Assembly (NCBI RefSeq): GCF_000503055.1
Contig: NZ_AYVY01000017.1
Location: 62,604 to 102,544 of the forward strand
Source: Mesorhizobium sp. LSHC420B00
Lineage (GTDB): Bacteria > Pseudomonadota > Alphaproteobacteria > Rhizobiales > Rhizobiaceae
DNA length: 39,941 bases
Reading direction: 5' to 3'
The translations under genes were made by a program, and so were the position numbers. Positions 23,805 through 32,560 of the stretch are shown in pieces. Positions within the stretch are counted from its first letter, which is position 1. Every line of letters begins with the position of its first letter. Under the pieces are notes generated by a model. It searched no databases. It was not told the origin of the DNA and saw only the letters and a list, made by a program, of their open reading frames with translations.

Positions 23805-24776
23805 ATGCAGATGAAATCGGAAATCGCCGGCGAGGCCGCCAAGCAACGGCACATCCAGCGCCGTATCGACGAGAAGGACAAGTCCAGGTCCAAAGGCAAG
23901 CCAAAAGGCGCCATGCAGGCCGGTGCCCGCAAATATCCCGAGCCGCCCTTCCCCGAGCAGCACCAGCCGAAGCCGGGGCATGAATGGGCGATCGAGCCGG
24001 CGCCGCTTTACGATGCGCCATTTTATATCGGATCGAAAAAGCTCGACGGCAAAGTGGCCGTCGTTACCGGCGGCGATTCAGGCATCGGCCGCGCGGTGGC
24101 CGTGCTCTATGCACGTGAAGGTGCCGATGTGGCGATCGTCTATCTCTCGGAGGACAAGGACGCCGAAGAGACCAAAAGGGCCATCGAAGCCGAAGGCCGG
24201 CGATGCATCCTGATCAAGGCCGACGTCAGCGAACGCGACCACTGCCACAACGCGGTGGCTGAGATCGTGCAGCAGTTTGGGCGGATCGACGTGCTGGTCA
24301 ACAACGCCGCTTTCCAGATCCATTCCAGCGATTTCAGCGAGCTGACGGAGGAGCATTTCGACACCACGCTGAAGACCAACCTCTACGGCTATTTCCACAT
24401 GGCGCAGGAGGCCGTGCCGCACATGAAACCCGGTTCGGCGATCATCAACACCGGTTCAGTGACCGGCATCGAGGGCTCGAAGCAACTGGTCGATTACTCC
24501 ATGACCAAGGGCGGCATTCATGCCTTCACCCGCGCGCTCTCGGGCAACCTTGTCGACAAGGGCATAAGGGTCAACGCCGTGGCACCAGGCCCGGTTTGGA
24601 CGCCGCTCAACCCCTCGGACAAGGAAGCCGGCGATGTTTCGAAATTTGGCGCCGACACACCGATGAAACGACCGGCACAACCGGAAGAGATCGCGCCAGC
24701 GTATGTGTTCCTCGCCTCGCCGCACTGCTCGAGCTACATCACCGGCGAGATATTGCCAATCGTCGGCGGCTACTGA
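23805..24776 (+). CDS. Short-chain dehydrogenase/reductase, stress-type (YghA-like)
   Basis: This 323-residue NAD(P)-dependent oxidoreductase has a Lys/Arg-rich N-terminal extension (about 1-75) of the YghA/general-stress SDR type, including PPFPEQHQPKPG and the region before LDGKVAVVTGG. The Rossmann motif is TGGDSGIG, followed by LVNNAAFQ, the catalytic Ser in INTGSVTG and YSMTK for Tyr/Lys. The C-terminal GEILPIVGGY is typical. AGGGAG six bases upstream supports the ATG at 23805; ATGs at 23799 and 23811 are close alternatives. No GGAAC site was seen before it. It precedes the HAD-ATPase by four bases. Substrate unknown. Confidence 0.9.
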   Translation: MQMKSEIAGEAAKQRHIQRRIDEKDKSRSKGKPKGAMQAGARKYPEPPFPEQHQPKPGHEWAIEPAPLYDAPFYIGSKKLDGKVAVVTGGDSGIGRAVAVLYAREGADVAIVYLSEDKDAEETKRAIEAEGRRCILIKADVSERDHCHNAVAEIVQQFGRIDVLVNNAAFQIHSSDFSELTEEHFDTTLKTNLYGYFHMAQEAVPHMKPGSAIINTGSVTGIEGSKQLVDYSMTKGGIHAFTRALSGNLVDKGIRVNAVAPGPVWTPLNPSDKEAGDVSKFGADTPMKRPAQPEEIAPAYVFLASPHCSSYITGEILPIVGGY

Positions 24777-24780
24777 CGAC

Positions 24781-26496
24781 ATGTATTTCATAGCCTTGGC
24801 CACGGACTACGACGGCACGCTGGCGCATGAAGGGATTGTCGCGGAAAAGACCCTTGCGGCGCTTCAACGCTTCAAGAAGAGCGGCCGCAAGCTCATTCTC
24901 GTCACCGGGCGCGAGCTGCCCGACCTGAAACGCGTCTTTCCCGAAGTCGCGATCTTCGACAAGGTGGTCGCGGAAAACGGGGCGCTGATCTACACACCGG
25001 CCAGCGAGGAGGAGCGGACGATATCTCCGCCGCCCGCCCCCGAGTTCATCGCCAAACTCAGGAAACACGGTGTCAAACCGCTTTCGGTCGGACGCTCGAT
25101 CGTCGCCACCTGGGAACCGCATCAGGTTACCGCGCTCGAGGTCATCAAGAAATTGGGGCTGGAGCTGGAAATCATCTTCAACAAGGGCGCGGTGATGATC
25201 CTGCCCAGCGGCATCAACAAGGCGACCGGGCTGACAGCCGCGCTTCAGGACCTCAGATTGTCGCCGCACAACGTCGTCGGTGTCGGCGACGCCGAAAACG
25301 ACCACGCCTTCCTGCGCGCCTGCGGCTTCAGCGTCGCCGTCGACAACGCACTGCCGGCAGTCAAGGATACGGCGGATCTCGTGACACGAGGCGCGCGCGG
25401 AAAAGGCGTCGAGGAACTGATCGCCAAGGTGGTCGAGCGCGATCGCGAGCTTGTGCCAAGCCGCGATGGCATTCTGCTTGGCTCGGACGATGGCAAGGAG
25501 GTGTATCTGTCGCCAACCGATACGGTGCTGATCGCCGGCAGCTCGGGCATCGGCAAATCGACCTTGGCGACCGCATTGACGGAGCGTTTTGTCGAGAGAA
25601 AGTTCCAGTTCTGCATCTTCGATCCGGAAGGCGACTACGATGGCCTCGAGGGCGCCGTCCGGCTGGGCGACGGCTCGAACGCGCCGACGAAGACGCAGTT
25701 GCTCGATCTCCTGGAGAAGCCGGACAACAATCTGGTCGTCAACGGCCTGGCGCTGCGCGTCAACGAGCGGCCGGACTTCTTTGCCGACCTGCTGCCGGGC
25801 CTAGGCGGTGTTCGCTTCCGCACCGCGCGACCACACTGGCTGATCATCGATGAGGCGCATCACCTCTTGCCGAAGCGGCGCGACGACACGCCAATGGTTC
25901 TGGCGATGGAATTGCCGGGCACGATCCTGATCACCGTTCATCCGGATGCGATCTCAACCGAAGCATTGCGGCTGGTCACCGCCGTCATCGCACTCGGCCC
26001 CAAGGCGAAAAAGGTCGTCAAGACGTTCTGTCGCGAGACCGGCACCGAACCGCCAAAGGACAAGGATCTGAGCTCTCCAAAAGACGAGCACGTGCTGTTC
26101 TGGCGGCCGCAGGCGCACAAGAAACCTGCCATGGTCGAGCCGATCGAGCCGCGGCAGTCGCTCAAGCGCCATAGCCGCAAATATGCCGAGGGTCAGCTCG
26201 ACGAGAAGGGCAGCTTCTATTTCCGCGGCCCCGACCATGCGATGAACCTGCGCGCCCATAATCTGATGATTTTCGCCCAGATCGCCGAGGGCATTGACGA
26301 TAAGACCTGGGAACATCATTTGCGCGCCGGCGACTATTCCAAATGGTTTCGCCACCAGATCAGGGATAAGGAGCTGGCGCGCGAAACCGCCGAAGCGGAG
26401 AAAGACGACACACTTTCGGCGCAGGAGAGCCGCAACCACGTCCTGGACGCAGTGCGCCGCCGCTATACCGCGCCCGCCACCGCGCCGAAGGAATAG
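24781..26496 (+). CDS. HAD phosphatase fused to a HerA-like P-loop ATPase
   Basis: This 571-residue two-domain protein begins with a Cof/sucrose-phosphatase-type HAD domain (about 1-222): nucleophile Asp9 and Asp11 in ATDYDGTL, VTGR, and the Mg-binding GVGDAENDHAF at 167-177. A P-loop domain follows (about 228-571): Walker A GSSGIGKST at 253-261, FDPEGDYDGL, and Walker B HWLIIDEAHH at 352-361. The latter resembles the FtsK/HerA superfamily (DUF87-like), whose members translocate DNA or protein. The last 150 residues are helical and charged. It is co-transcribed with the SDR gene (four-base gap). The combined function is unknown; a phosphosugar or lipid phosphatase governed by ATP hydrolysis is one possibility. 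Confidence 0.85.
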   Translation: MYFIALATDYDGTLAHEGIVAEKTLAALQRFKKSGRKLILVTGRELPDLKRVFPEVAIFDKVVAENGALIYTPASEEERTISPPPAPEFIAKLRKHGVKPLSVGRSIVATWEPHQVTALEVIKKLGLELEIIFNKGAVMILPSGINKATGLTAALQDLRLSPHNVVGVGDAENDHAFLRACGFSVAVDNALPAVKDTADLVTRGARGKGVEELIAKVVERDRELVPSRDGILLGSDDGKEVYLSPTDTVLIAGSSGIGKSTLATALTERFVERKFQFCIFDPEGDYDGLEGAVRLGDGSNAPTKTQLLDLLEKPDNNLVVNGLALRVNERPDFFADLLPGLGGVRFRTARPHWLIIDEAHHLLPKRRDDTPMVLAMELPGTILITVHPDAISTEALRLVTAVIALGPKAKKVVKTFCRETGTEPPKDKDLSSPKDEHVLFWRPQAHKKPAMVEPIEPRQSLKRHSRKYAEGQLDEKGSFYFRGPDHAMNLRAHNLMIFAQIAEGIDDKTWEHHLRAGDYSKWFRHQIRDKELARETAEAEKDDTLSAQESRNHVLDAVRRRYTAPATAPKE

Positions 26497-26543
26497 ATGC
26501 AAACTGCGCCTAGCCGGTCCGAAGCCGGGCTGAGTTGGAGAGG

Positions 26544-28823
26544 TCAGACGATCAGGTGATCGATCCTGATCGGCAGGTCGCGAATGCGCTTGCCGGTGGC
26601 GTGGTAGACCGCGCTCGCGACCGCCGCGGCGGTCCCGACATTGCCGAGTTCGCCCAAACCCTTGACGCCGGCCGGGTTCACCTCGTGGTCAATCTCCGGA
26701 ACCAGTATCACTTCCAGCTGCTTCACGTCGGCGTTGACCGGCACGAGATAGTCCTGCAGGTCGCGATTGACGTAGCGCGCATGACGCTTGTCGATTTCCG
26801 TCGCCTCGTGCAAGGCTTGGCCGATGCCCCAGATCATGCCGCCCATCAGCTGGCTGCGAGCGGTGCGGGTGTTCATGATGCGCCCGGCGGCAAAGGCGCC
26901 GACGATGCGCGGGACGCGGATCTCGCGCGTATGGCTGTTGATGCGCACCTCGACGAATTCCGCGCCAAAGGCGTATTTCACCGAATCCTTGTCCTGGTCG
27001 CCGCCGTGGAACTCCGATTGCCCGGCATAGAGCTTCTTCAGCGCCTCCGGTGACGATCCCTTTGGCGCGAATTCGGCATATTCCTCGATCGCACCGATCT
27101 GCATCGTCTTGAAAACATCCGACAGCTTGGCCGATTTGCCGTTGTCCGCGACGATTTTCTCTTGGCTCATTTCAAGCTTGGCGTTGCCGGACCCGGCCAG
27201 CGGCCCGGCTTCGGCGACGGCCGCGGCGAAAAGCTTTGCGCGGACGGCATCGCAGGCCTTCAGCACCGCCGAGCACACGCTTGCCGTCGAAATCGACCCG
27301 CCGGACACCGGTGCCGGCGGCAAGGCGCTGTCGCCCATTTCGACGCTGACCTTGTCCATTTCTATCCCGAGCCGTTCGGCTGCCATCTGCGCTGCCACCG
27401 TGCGCACGCCGGTGCCGATCTCATGCGAGCCGCATTGGACGCGAACCTCGCCGTCAGTGGTCAGGCGGACGCGGGCGGCGCATGGCGCAGCCGCCGTCGG
27501 ATAGATTGCGGTGGCGCAGCCCATGCCGACCAGCCAGTCGCCGTCACGCATCGAGCCAACCGCGGCCTCGCGCTTGGACCAGCCGAAGGCCTCGGCGGCC
27601 TGGTCGTAGCATTTCACGAGCGAGCGGCTGGAGAAGGGCTTGCCGCCGATCGGCTCCTTCTGCGGCTCGTTGACGCGGCGGAACTCGACCGGGTCCATGC
27701 CGAGCGCCACCGCCATCTCGTCCATGGCATTTTCCAGCGCATAGACATAGGGCGTCTCCGGCGGCGAACGCATGTAGCCAGGCGTATTGCGGTCGGCATG
27801 CACCAGCGAGACGTGGGTCAGCACCGAGCCGTAATCGTACATGCGTCCGGTGGCCGAAGTGCCACCGACGACATAGGGATCGGGCCGCGACGTGACTTCC
27901 CAGCCTTCGTGTGCAAAGGCGGTGATGCGGCCGTCCTGGTTTGCGCCGATGCGGATGCGGTGCCGGGTCTCCGCCCTGTAGGTCTGCGTGCCGTACGCCT
28001 GAATGCGGCTGACGACGCAGCGCACCGGCCGGCCGACGCTGCGGGCCGCAACGGCAACGATCGCCGTGCGGGCCGTCATCGGCCCCTTGGAGCCGAAGGC
28101 GCCGCCGACATAGGGACTGACGATCCGCACATTGGCCGGATCGATCTTCAACTGCCGGGCGAGCTCGGCCTTCCAGCCGGTGACGTTCTGGCTCGGTTCA
28201 TAGACCGTGAGCTGATCGCCCTGCCAGACCGCCGTCGTCGAGAACAGCTCGATCGGGTTGTGGTGCTGGGTCGGCGTCGAATATTTCTCGTCGATCTTCA
28301 CTGCGGCTGCGGCATAGGCAGCATCGAAGTCGCCGGCTTTGACGTCCTCCTTGAACAACGGACTCTTGCCGGCGGCCGGCTCCATCTCCGTTCCCCTGGA
28401 ATCGAAGCCGGCGCTGGGCGTCTCTTCGGCGTAGTCGGCGCGGATCAGCGCCGCGGCTTCCTCGGCCGCCTCGAATGTTTCGGCCACCACCAGCGCGATG
28501 ATCTGGCCGTCGTGGAAAATGGCCTTGTCATGCAGCGGCGCGATCGAACTTGCACCGGTGTTGCCGAATTTCGGCTTGTCGATGCCGTCCATGTCGCCGA
28601 CGCTGACGATATCGAGAACGCCGGGCACCTTACGCGCCTTTTCGAGCCGGACGGCGGTGATGCTGCCCTTGGCGATGCTGCTGGTAGCAAGTGCGCCATA
28701 GGCCATATTGGCGGTTGGAAGATCGGCCGAATAGCCGGCCTGTCCGGTGACCTTCAGGCGGGCATCGATGCGCGGAACGGGATTTCCCATATTCTCTTTC
28801 GGCGCGGGAGCAGCTTGGTTCAT
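26544..28823 (-). CDS. paoC: Periplasmic aldehyde oxidoreductase, molybdenum-binding subunit (PaoC-like)
   Basis: This 759-residue xanthine-oxidase-family large subunit carries molybdenum-cofactor motifs: GGAFGSKGPM, QCGSHEIGTGVRTVAAQMAA, SGGSISTASVCSAVLKAC and the catalytic glutamate in GVKGLGELGNVG. The sequence is of the short YagR/PaoC type rather than the bovine-like form. It oxidises aldehydes to carboxylic acids with water as oxygen donor. It has no export signal of its own and would be exported with PaoA. It is the third gene of paoA-paoB-paoC, three bases after paoB. The chaperone paoD/xdhC is absent from the window. Confidence 0.93.
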   Translation of the reverse strand: MNQAAPAPKENMGNPVPRIDARLKVTGQAGYSADLPTANMAYGALATSSIAKGSITAVRLEKARKVPGVLDIVSVGDMDGIDKPKFGNTGASSIAPLHDKAIFHDGQIIALVVAETFEAAEEAAALIRADYAEETPSAGFDSRGTEMEPAAGKSPLFKEDVKAGDFDAAYAAAAVKIDEKYSTPTQHHNPIELFSTTAVWQGDQLTVYEPSQNVTGWKAELARQLKIDPANVRIVSPYVGGAFGSKGPMTARTAIVAVAARSVGRPVRCVVSRIQAYGTQTYRAETRHRIRIGANQDGRITAFAHEGWEVTSRPDPYVVGGTSATGRMYDYGSVLTHVSLVHADRNTPGYMRSPPETPYVYALENAMDEMAVALGMDPVEFRRVNEPQKEPIGGKPFSSRSLVKCYDQAAEAFGWSKREAAVGSMRDGDWLVGMGCATAIYPTAAAPCAARVRLTTDGEVRVQCGSHEIGTGVRTVAAQMAAERLGIEMDKVSVEMGDSALPPAPVSGGSISTASVCSAVLKACDAVRAKLFAAAVAEAGPLAGSGNAKLEMSQEKIVADNGKSAKLSDVFKTMQIGAIEEYAEFAPKGSSPEALKKLYAGQSEFHGGDQDKDSVKYAFGAEFVEVRINSHTREIRVPRIVGAFAAGRIMNTRTARSQLMGGMIWGIGQALHEATEIDKRHARYVNRDLQDYLVPVNADVKQLEVILVPEIDHEVNPAGVKGLGELGNVGTAAAVASAVYHATGKRIRDLPIRIDHLIV

Positions 28824-28826
28824 GGG

Positions 28827-29849
28827 TCAGACCTTCATGTCGCGCGTTTCGAGCAGGGCCCGCACAAGCGTGCGCTTGCCGAGCGGTATCTTGAACGCAT
28901 TGTGTTCGCGCGGTTTCGCCTCGGCGAACGCGGCTTCGGCGGCAGCTTCGGCCGCCTCATCGTCGAGTGCCTTGCCGCTGAGTGCTTCCTCGGCCGCCCT
29001 GGCCCGCCATGGCACGGTTGCCACGCCGCCAAGCGCGATGCGCGCCTGGCTGACGGTGTCGCCGTCCATGTCCAGAGCCACGGCCGCCGAGGCCAGCGCG
29101 AACGCATAGGACTCGCGGTCGCGGATCTTCACGTAGCGTGAGCGGCGGCTCCAGGCGCCAAGCGGCACCTCGATGGCCGTGATCACCTCGTCAGGGGCCA
29201 GTTCGGTTTCAACGTTGGGCGTATCTCGCGGCAGGCGATGTAGCCTCGAAAACGCTATCTTGCGCATACCGCGCCTTGCCTCGACCTCGACCGTCGCGCC
29301 GAGCGCGATCAGCGCCTGGGCGAAATCGCCGTGATAGGTGGCGATGCAGGCGTTGCTGGTGCCAAGGACCGCATGTTGCCGGTTGAACCCTTCCATGGCC
29401 GCGCAGCCGGAGCCCGGCTCGCGCTTGTTGCATGGCCAGGAGGTCTCGCGAAAATACTCGCACCGCGTCCGCTGCAGCACATTGCCGGCCAGGCTCGCCA
29501 TGTTGCGGATCTGGCCGCTGGCGGCGAACTTCAGGCTTTCGGCAAGCATCGGGCAACGGCGCTTGATCTCGCCTGTGTCAGCCGCCTCGCCCATGCGGAC
29601 CAGCGCGCCGAAGCGGATGCTGTCGTCGCCGACCTCGATCTGTCGCAGGGCCCTGTCACCGAGACCATTGAGATCGACCAGCCGTGCCGGCTGGGCCACG
29701 CCAAGCCTCATGTAGTCGGCCAGATTGGTGCCGCCGGCGATGAATTGCGCGGCGGCCTCGGTAGGCGGAACACCCTCTGCGGCAAAACGGGAAGCAATGG
29801 CGGCCGCCGCGGACACGCTGGCCGGTCTCTCGTAAACGAAGGGACGCAT
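28827..29849 (-). CDS. paoB: Aldehyde oxidoreductase FAD-binding subunit with extra iron-sulfur site (PaoB-like)
   Basis: This 340-residue subunit has the FAD pattern FIAGGTNLADYMRLGV and the CO-dehydrogenase flavoprotein C-terminal domain. The insertion with Cys130, Cys140 and Cys149 in QRTRCEYFRETSWPCNKREP and the following GSGCAAMEG, plus a Cys in SNACIATYHGD, matches the PaoB group, which carries a [4Fe-4S] cluster not found in ordinary xanthine dehydrogenases. It passes electrons from PaoA clusters via FAD to the acceptor. It is separated from paoA by one base. Confidence 0.93.
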   Translation of the reverse strand: MRPFVYERPASVSAAAAIASRFAAEGVPPTEAAAQFIAGGTNLADYMRLGVAQPARLVDLNGLGDRALRQIEVGDDSIRFGALVRMGEAADTGEIKRRCPMLAESLKFAASGQIRNMASLAGNVLQRTRCEYFRETSWPCNKREPGSGCAAMEGFNRQHAVLGTSNACIATYHGDFAQALIALGATVEVEARRGMRKIAFSRLHRLPRDTPNVETELAPDEVITAIEVPLGAWSRRSRYVKIRDRESYAFALASAAVALDMDGDTVSQARIALGGVATVPWRARAAEEALSGKALDDEAAEAAAEAAFAEAKPREHNAFKIPLGKRTLVRALLETRDMKV

Positions 29850-29850
29850 C

Positions 29851-30465
29851 TCAGGCTTTCCTTGTTTCGTCCTGGGCCTGCATGATGGCCGCGACTATGT
29901 TGGGGTAGGCAGCACAGCGGCAGAGATTACCGCTCATATACTCGCGGATATCGCCCTCGGAGCCGGCATGGCCTTCGTTGATGCAGCCAATGGCGGACAT
30001 GATCTGGCCGGGCGTGCAGTACCCGCATTGGAAGGCGTCATTGTCGATGAAGGCCTGCTGCATCGGATGCAAATTGCCGTCGGCGGAAGCGAGCCCTTCC
30101 ACCGTGGTGATCTCATGGCCCTTGTTCATCACGGCAAAGCTCAGGCACGACAGTACCCGCTTGCCGTCGACAAGAACGGTGCAGGCTCCGCACTGGCCAT
30201 GGTCGCAGCCTTTCTTGGTACCCGTCAGGCCGACATGGTCGCGCAGCGCGTCGAGCAGGCTGGTGCGATTGTCGAGGGCGAGATTGTAGGGCTGCTTGTT
30301 GATGCGCAGTGAAATCGCCGACAGATCGCGCGGCTCGGCCGAAGCGGCAGGTTGCGGGGCGGCAGCTTTTGCCGACGTGGCCATGAGCGGCCCTGCCGCA
30401 GCCGCCGAAACGGATCCGGTCATGAAACTGCGTCGGCTCAGGCTGGCAAGAGGGGTTTCGGACAT
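29851..30465 (-). CDS. paoA: Aldehyde oxidoreductase iron-sulfur subunit with TAT signal (PaoA-like)
   Basis: This 204-residue subunit begins with a twin-arginine signal (SRRSFMTGS, Arg11-Arg12) and an Ala-rich hydrophobic stretch ending near ATSAKA. Two [2Fe-2S] sites follow: GCDHGQCGACTVLVDGKRVL with a following SC, and FQCGYCTPGQ with NLCRCAAY. The signal exports the assembled complex to the periplasm. It is the first gene of the operon, with an EcfG-type promoter just upstream. Such enzymes detoxify aromatic and other aldehydes. Confidence 0.94.
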   Translation of the reverse strand: MSETPLASLSRRSFMTGSVSAAAAGPLMATSAKAAAPQPAASAEPRDLSAISLRINKQPYNLALDNRTSLLDALRDHVGLTGTKKGCDHGQCGACTVLVDGKRVLSCLSFAVMNKGHEITTVEGLASADGNLHPMQQAFIDNDAFQCGYCTPGQIMSAIGCINEGHAGSEGDIREYMSGNLCRCAAYPNIVAAIMQAQDETRKA

Positions 30466-30501
30466 GGCTGGCTCCCGGCTGGCTGGGTCTCAAGCCGGCC
30501 G

Positions 30502-30526
30502 AACCAGTCACGCAAGGCAAGGTTCC
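30502..30526 (-). promoter_or_regulatory. EcfG-type promoter for paoABC
   Basis: On the minus strand this reads GGAAC-N16-GGTT, with the -10 ending 36 bases upstream of the paoA ATG. Confidence 0.6.
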
Positions 30527-30572
30527 TCCGCCTCACGTGGCTGTGATCCTATGTTCATCCGAACCGTGCCGG

Positions 30573-30597
30573 GGAACTCTCGAGCCGGCTTGCCGTT
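30573..30597 (+). promoter_or_regulatory. EcfG-type promoter for the PPC-domain gene
   Basis: Reads GGAAC-N16-CGTT, a perfect match, with the -10 ending 44 bases before the ATG at 30642. It forms a divergent pair with the paoABC site. Confidence 0.72.
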
Positions 30598-30641
30598 CAA
30601 CCCCGATCGGACAGAACCGAAATGGCGTCTGGAGCGAGATC

Positions 30642-31085
30642 ATGAAGTCACAGATTGTTGCCGAAAGCGCCGGCCAAAGAACGTTCGTCGTTGTGCTTGA
30701 TCCCGGCGAAGAGGCGTTTGCGCAGCTGACCTCGTTTGCGGCCGACCACGGCGTTGGCAGCGCGTCGCTGACCGCGCTCGGCGCTTTCGAAAGGGCAACT
30801 GTCGGCTGGTTCGACCCTAGGGAAAGGACCTACCGGAAAATTCCCATCCGGGAACAGTGCGAGGTGCTGAGCGCGATTGGCGATGTTGCCATCGGCGACG
30901 ACGGCAAGCCCAGCCTGCACGTCCATGCCGTGCTCGGATTGAGCGACGGCAGCACAAGGGGCGGCCATCTGCTGGACGCCATCGTTCGCCCGACGCTCGA
31001 GGTCACGCTGGTGGAAACGCCTGGTCATCTCCGCCGCAGGCACCGTCCCGAGCTCGGTGTCGCGTTGATCGACCTGGAGGCTTGA
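30642..31085 (+). CDS. PPC domain (DUF296) protein
   Basis: This 147-residue protein is a single PPC/DUF296 domain: FVVVLDPGEEAFAQLTSFAA, SASLTALGAFERATVGWFDP, and the metal-site motif LHVHAVLGLSDGSTRGGHLL with RPTLEVTLVETPG. In plants the domain accompanies AT-hooks; bacterial stand-alone forms trimerise and have no assigned reaction. GGAGCGAGATC precedes the ATG. Stress promoter upstream; divergent from paoABC. The domain is firm, the function unknown. Confidence 0.9.
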   Translation: MKSQIVAESAGQRTFVVVLDPGEEAFAQLTSFAADHGVGSASLTALGAFERATVGWFDPRERTYRKIPIREQCEVLSAIGDVAIGDDGKPSLHVHAVLGLSDGSTRGGHLLDAIVRPTLEVTLVETPGHLRRRHRPELGVALIDLEA

Positions 31086-31095
31086 TCCGAGCCGA

Positions 31096-32355
31096 TCACT
31101 TCGTTGATTTAACTGCGGTCGTTTCGGGGGCGACTTCCCAACCGAAGACGCTGCGGCCGCCGAGCAGATGCGATTGCTCGAACTCCCCGGCGACGATTTC
31201 CTTCAGGCTCGGCCCGGTGGCATAGCGCTCGACTTGCCGCGACTGGTCGTCCAGCCGCCGCAAGGCGCCGATCTCTTCCTCACGGCCGAGCCTGCCCTTC
31301 TGGACAGCCGACTTCAGCACGCCGATCGTCTCGTCATAGACCTTCAGCGGCACAGGGAACGGATGCCTGTCCTTGCCGCCATGCGCCAGCGAGAAACGTC
31401 CTGGATCGGAAAAACGGCATGGCGCGCCATGCACGACTTCGGCGACCAGCGCCAGCGCCCGCACCGTGCGCGCGCCGACGTTGGGCACCAGGAGAAGGCC
31501 GGCGAAATCCGTCGGGCCGCGCTCGGCCGCCGCCGCGATGTTGCCGTGCAGGCGGCGCATGACGACATCGCTTTCGCGTACATCGTGGTGCCCCGGCATC
31601 ACCAGATGCGGCAGCAGCTTCTGTGCCGGCTCCGGCACTGGCGCCGAACCCCGCTCCAAAGCGGCAAGCTCCCTCACGATGCGATCCGGTCCAAGATCGT
31701 GCAGAAGGTCCAGTTGTCCCTGGCGCGACGCTTCGGCGCGGCGGTCGGTCAGGTTGACGATCTCGCCCTGGTTGGCGCCTTCGATGGCGGCATGCGGCTG
31801 GTCGACAAAGCTCTTCAGGCCCTCCGACAGCCAGTGATAGCGGCGCGCCACCTTGCTGTCGCCGTTCATGCCTTGCTGCACCACCACCCACTGCCGTCAT
31901 CGGTGACGATGAAGCCGTGCAGATAGAGATCGAAACCGTCCTGGACCGCGGCGCTGTCCACCTTGGCGACAAGCCGGCTGGCAGTCGCCAGGCCCTGCCC
32001 GTCGAGGCCGACACGCTCGCCGATCAGGGCAAGCTCGTGCGGGGTCTTGCGCGAATGCGCGCCGCGGCCGCCGCAAACGTGAATGCCGAGCTCGCTGGAA
32101 AGCGGCGACAGGCCGCGCTTCAAGGCACCGACGACGCTGGTGGTGATGCCGGAGGAGTGCCAGTCCATCCCCATCACGGCGCCAAAAGACTGGAACCAGA
32201 ACGGATGCGCCAGCCGGCGCAGCAATTCATCGGCCGTAATGGTGGATGATCGCCTCGCACATGACCGCGCCAAGCCGCGTCATGCGGTCGCCGAGCCATT
32301 TCGGCACGCGCCCGCCGTGAAGTGGAAGGTCAGCACTTCCCGATCGCTGTGCCAC
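31096..32355 (-). pseudogene. DUF763 protein gene broken by three frameshifts
   Basis: The gene would start at GTG 32355, after an AAGGAG site, with AQRSGSADLPLHGG. To keep DUF763 homology the frame must change near 32308-32313 (to VPKWLGDRMTRLGAVMCEAI), again near 32231-32236 (to ADELLRRLAHPFWFQSFGAV and beyond), and again near 31890-31893 (to WVVVQQGMNGDSKVARRYHW and beyond). The last part then runs open to the stop at 31096, with the family's ARTVRALALVAEVVHGAPCR motif. Each break looks like a loss of one or two bases in GC-rich sequence. DUF763 function is unknown. Either the gene is dead or the assembly has errors. Confidence 0.8.
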
Positions 32356-32452
32356 GCTCTTTTGCTTGCTCCTTGAGTCCTGCCTCGACAGATAGGTATC
32401 GAAAGTGCCGCGAAGAAGCGATGGCCTGATTCAGGCCGCGATCGTTGCGAGC

Positions 32453-32560
32453 CGCTAGAGCACTTCCAGGAAAAGTGTGAAACGGTTTTCCGTCCGGAAT
32501 TGCGCAGAAACAAAGCGATAGAGCGGTTCGGCGTTTCCGTGAAACGATGAACCGCTCTAC
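32453..32560. repeat. Rhizobial palindromic intergenic repeat (RIME-like)
   Basis: About 108 bases beginning TAGAGCACTTCCAGGAAAAG and ending GAACCGCTCTA. The second half is a strong palindrome, with TAGAGCGGTTC at 32519-32529 and GAACCGCTCTA at 32549-32559, nested around CGTTTC/GAAACG. I recognise the wording (CCAGGAAAAGTGTGAAACGG, TTTTCCGTCCGGAATTGCG) as a dispersed intergenic element of rhizobial genomes. Its last bases form the stop codon of the mgtC-like gene. Confidence 0.7.

Noticed and set aside
27162..29141. 659-codon open frame on the plus strand
   Set aside because: Antisense to paoC and part of paoB; no domains, and the true genes have complete motifs.
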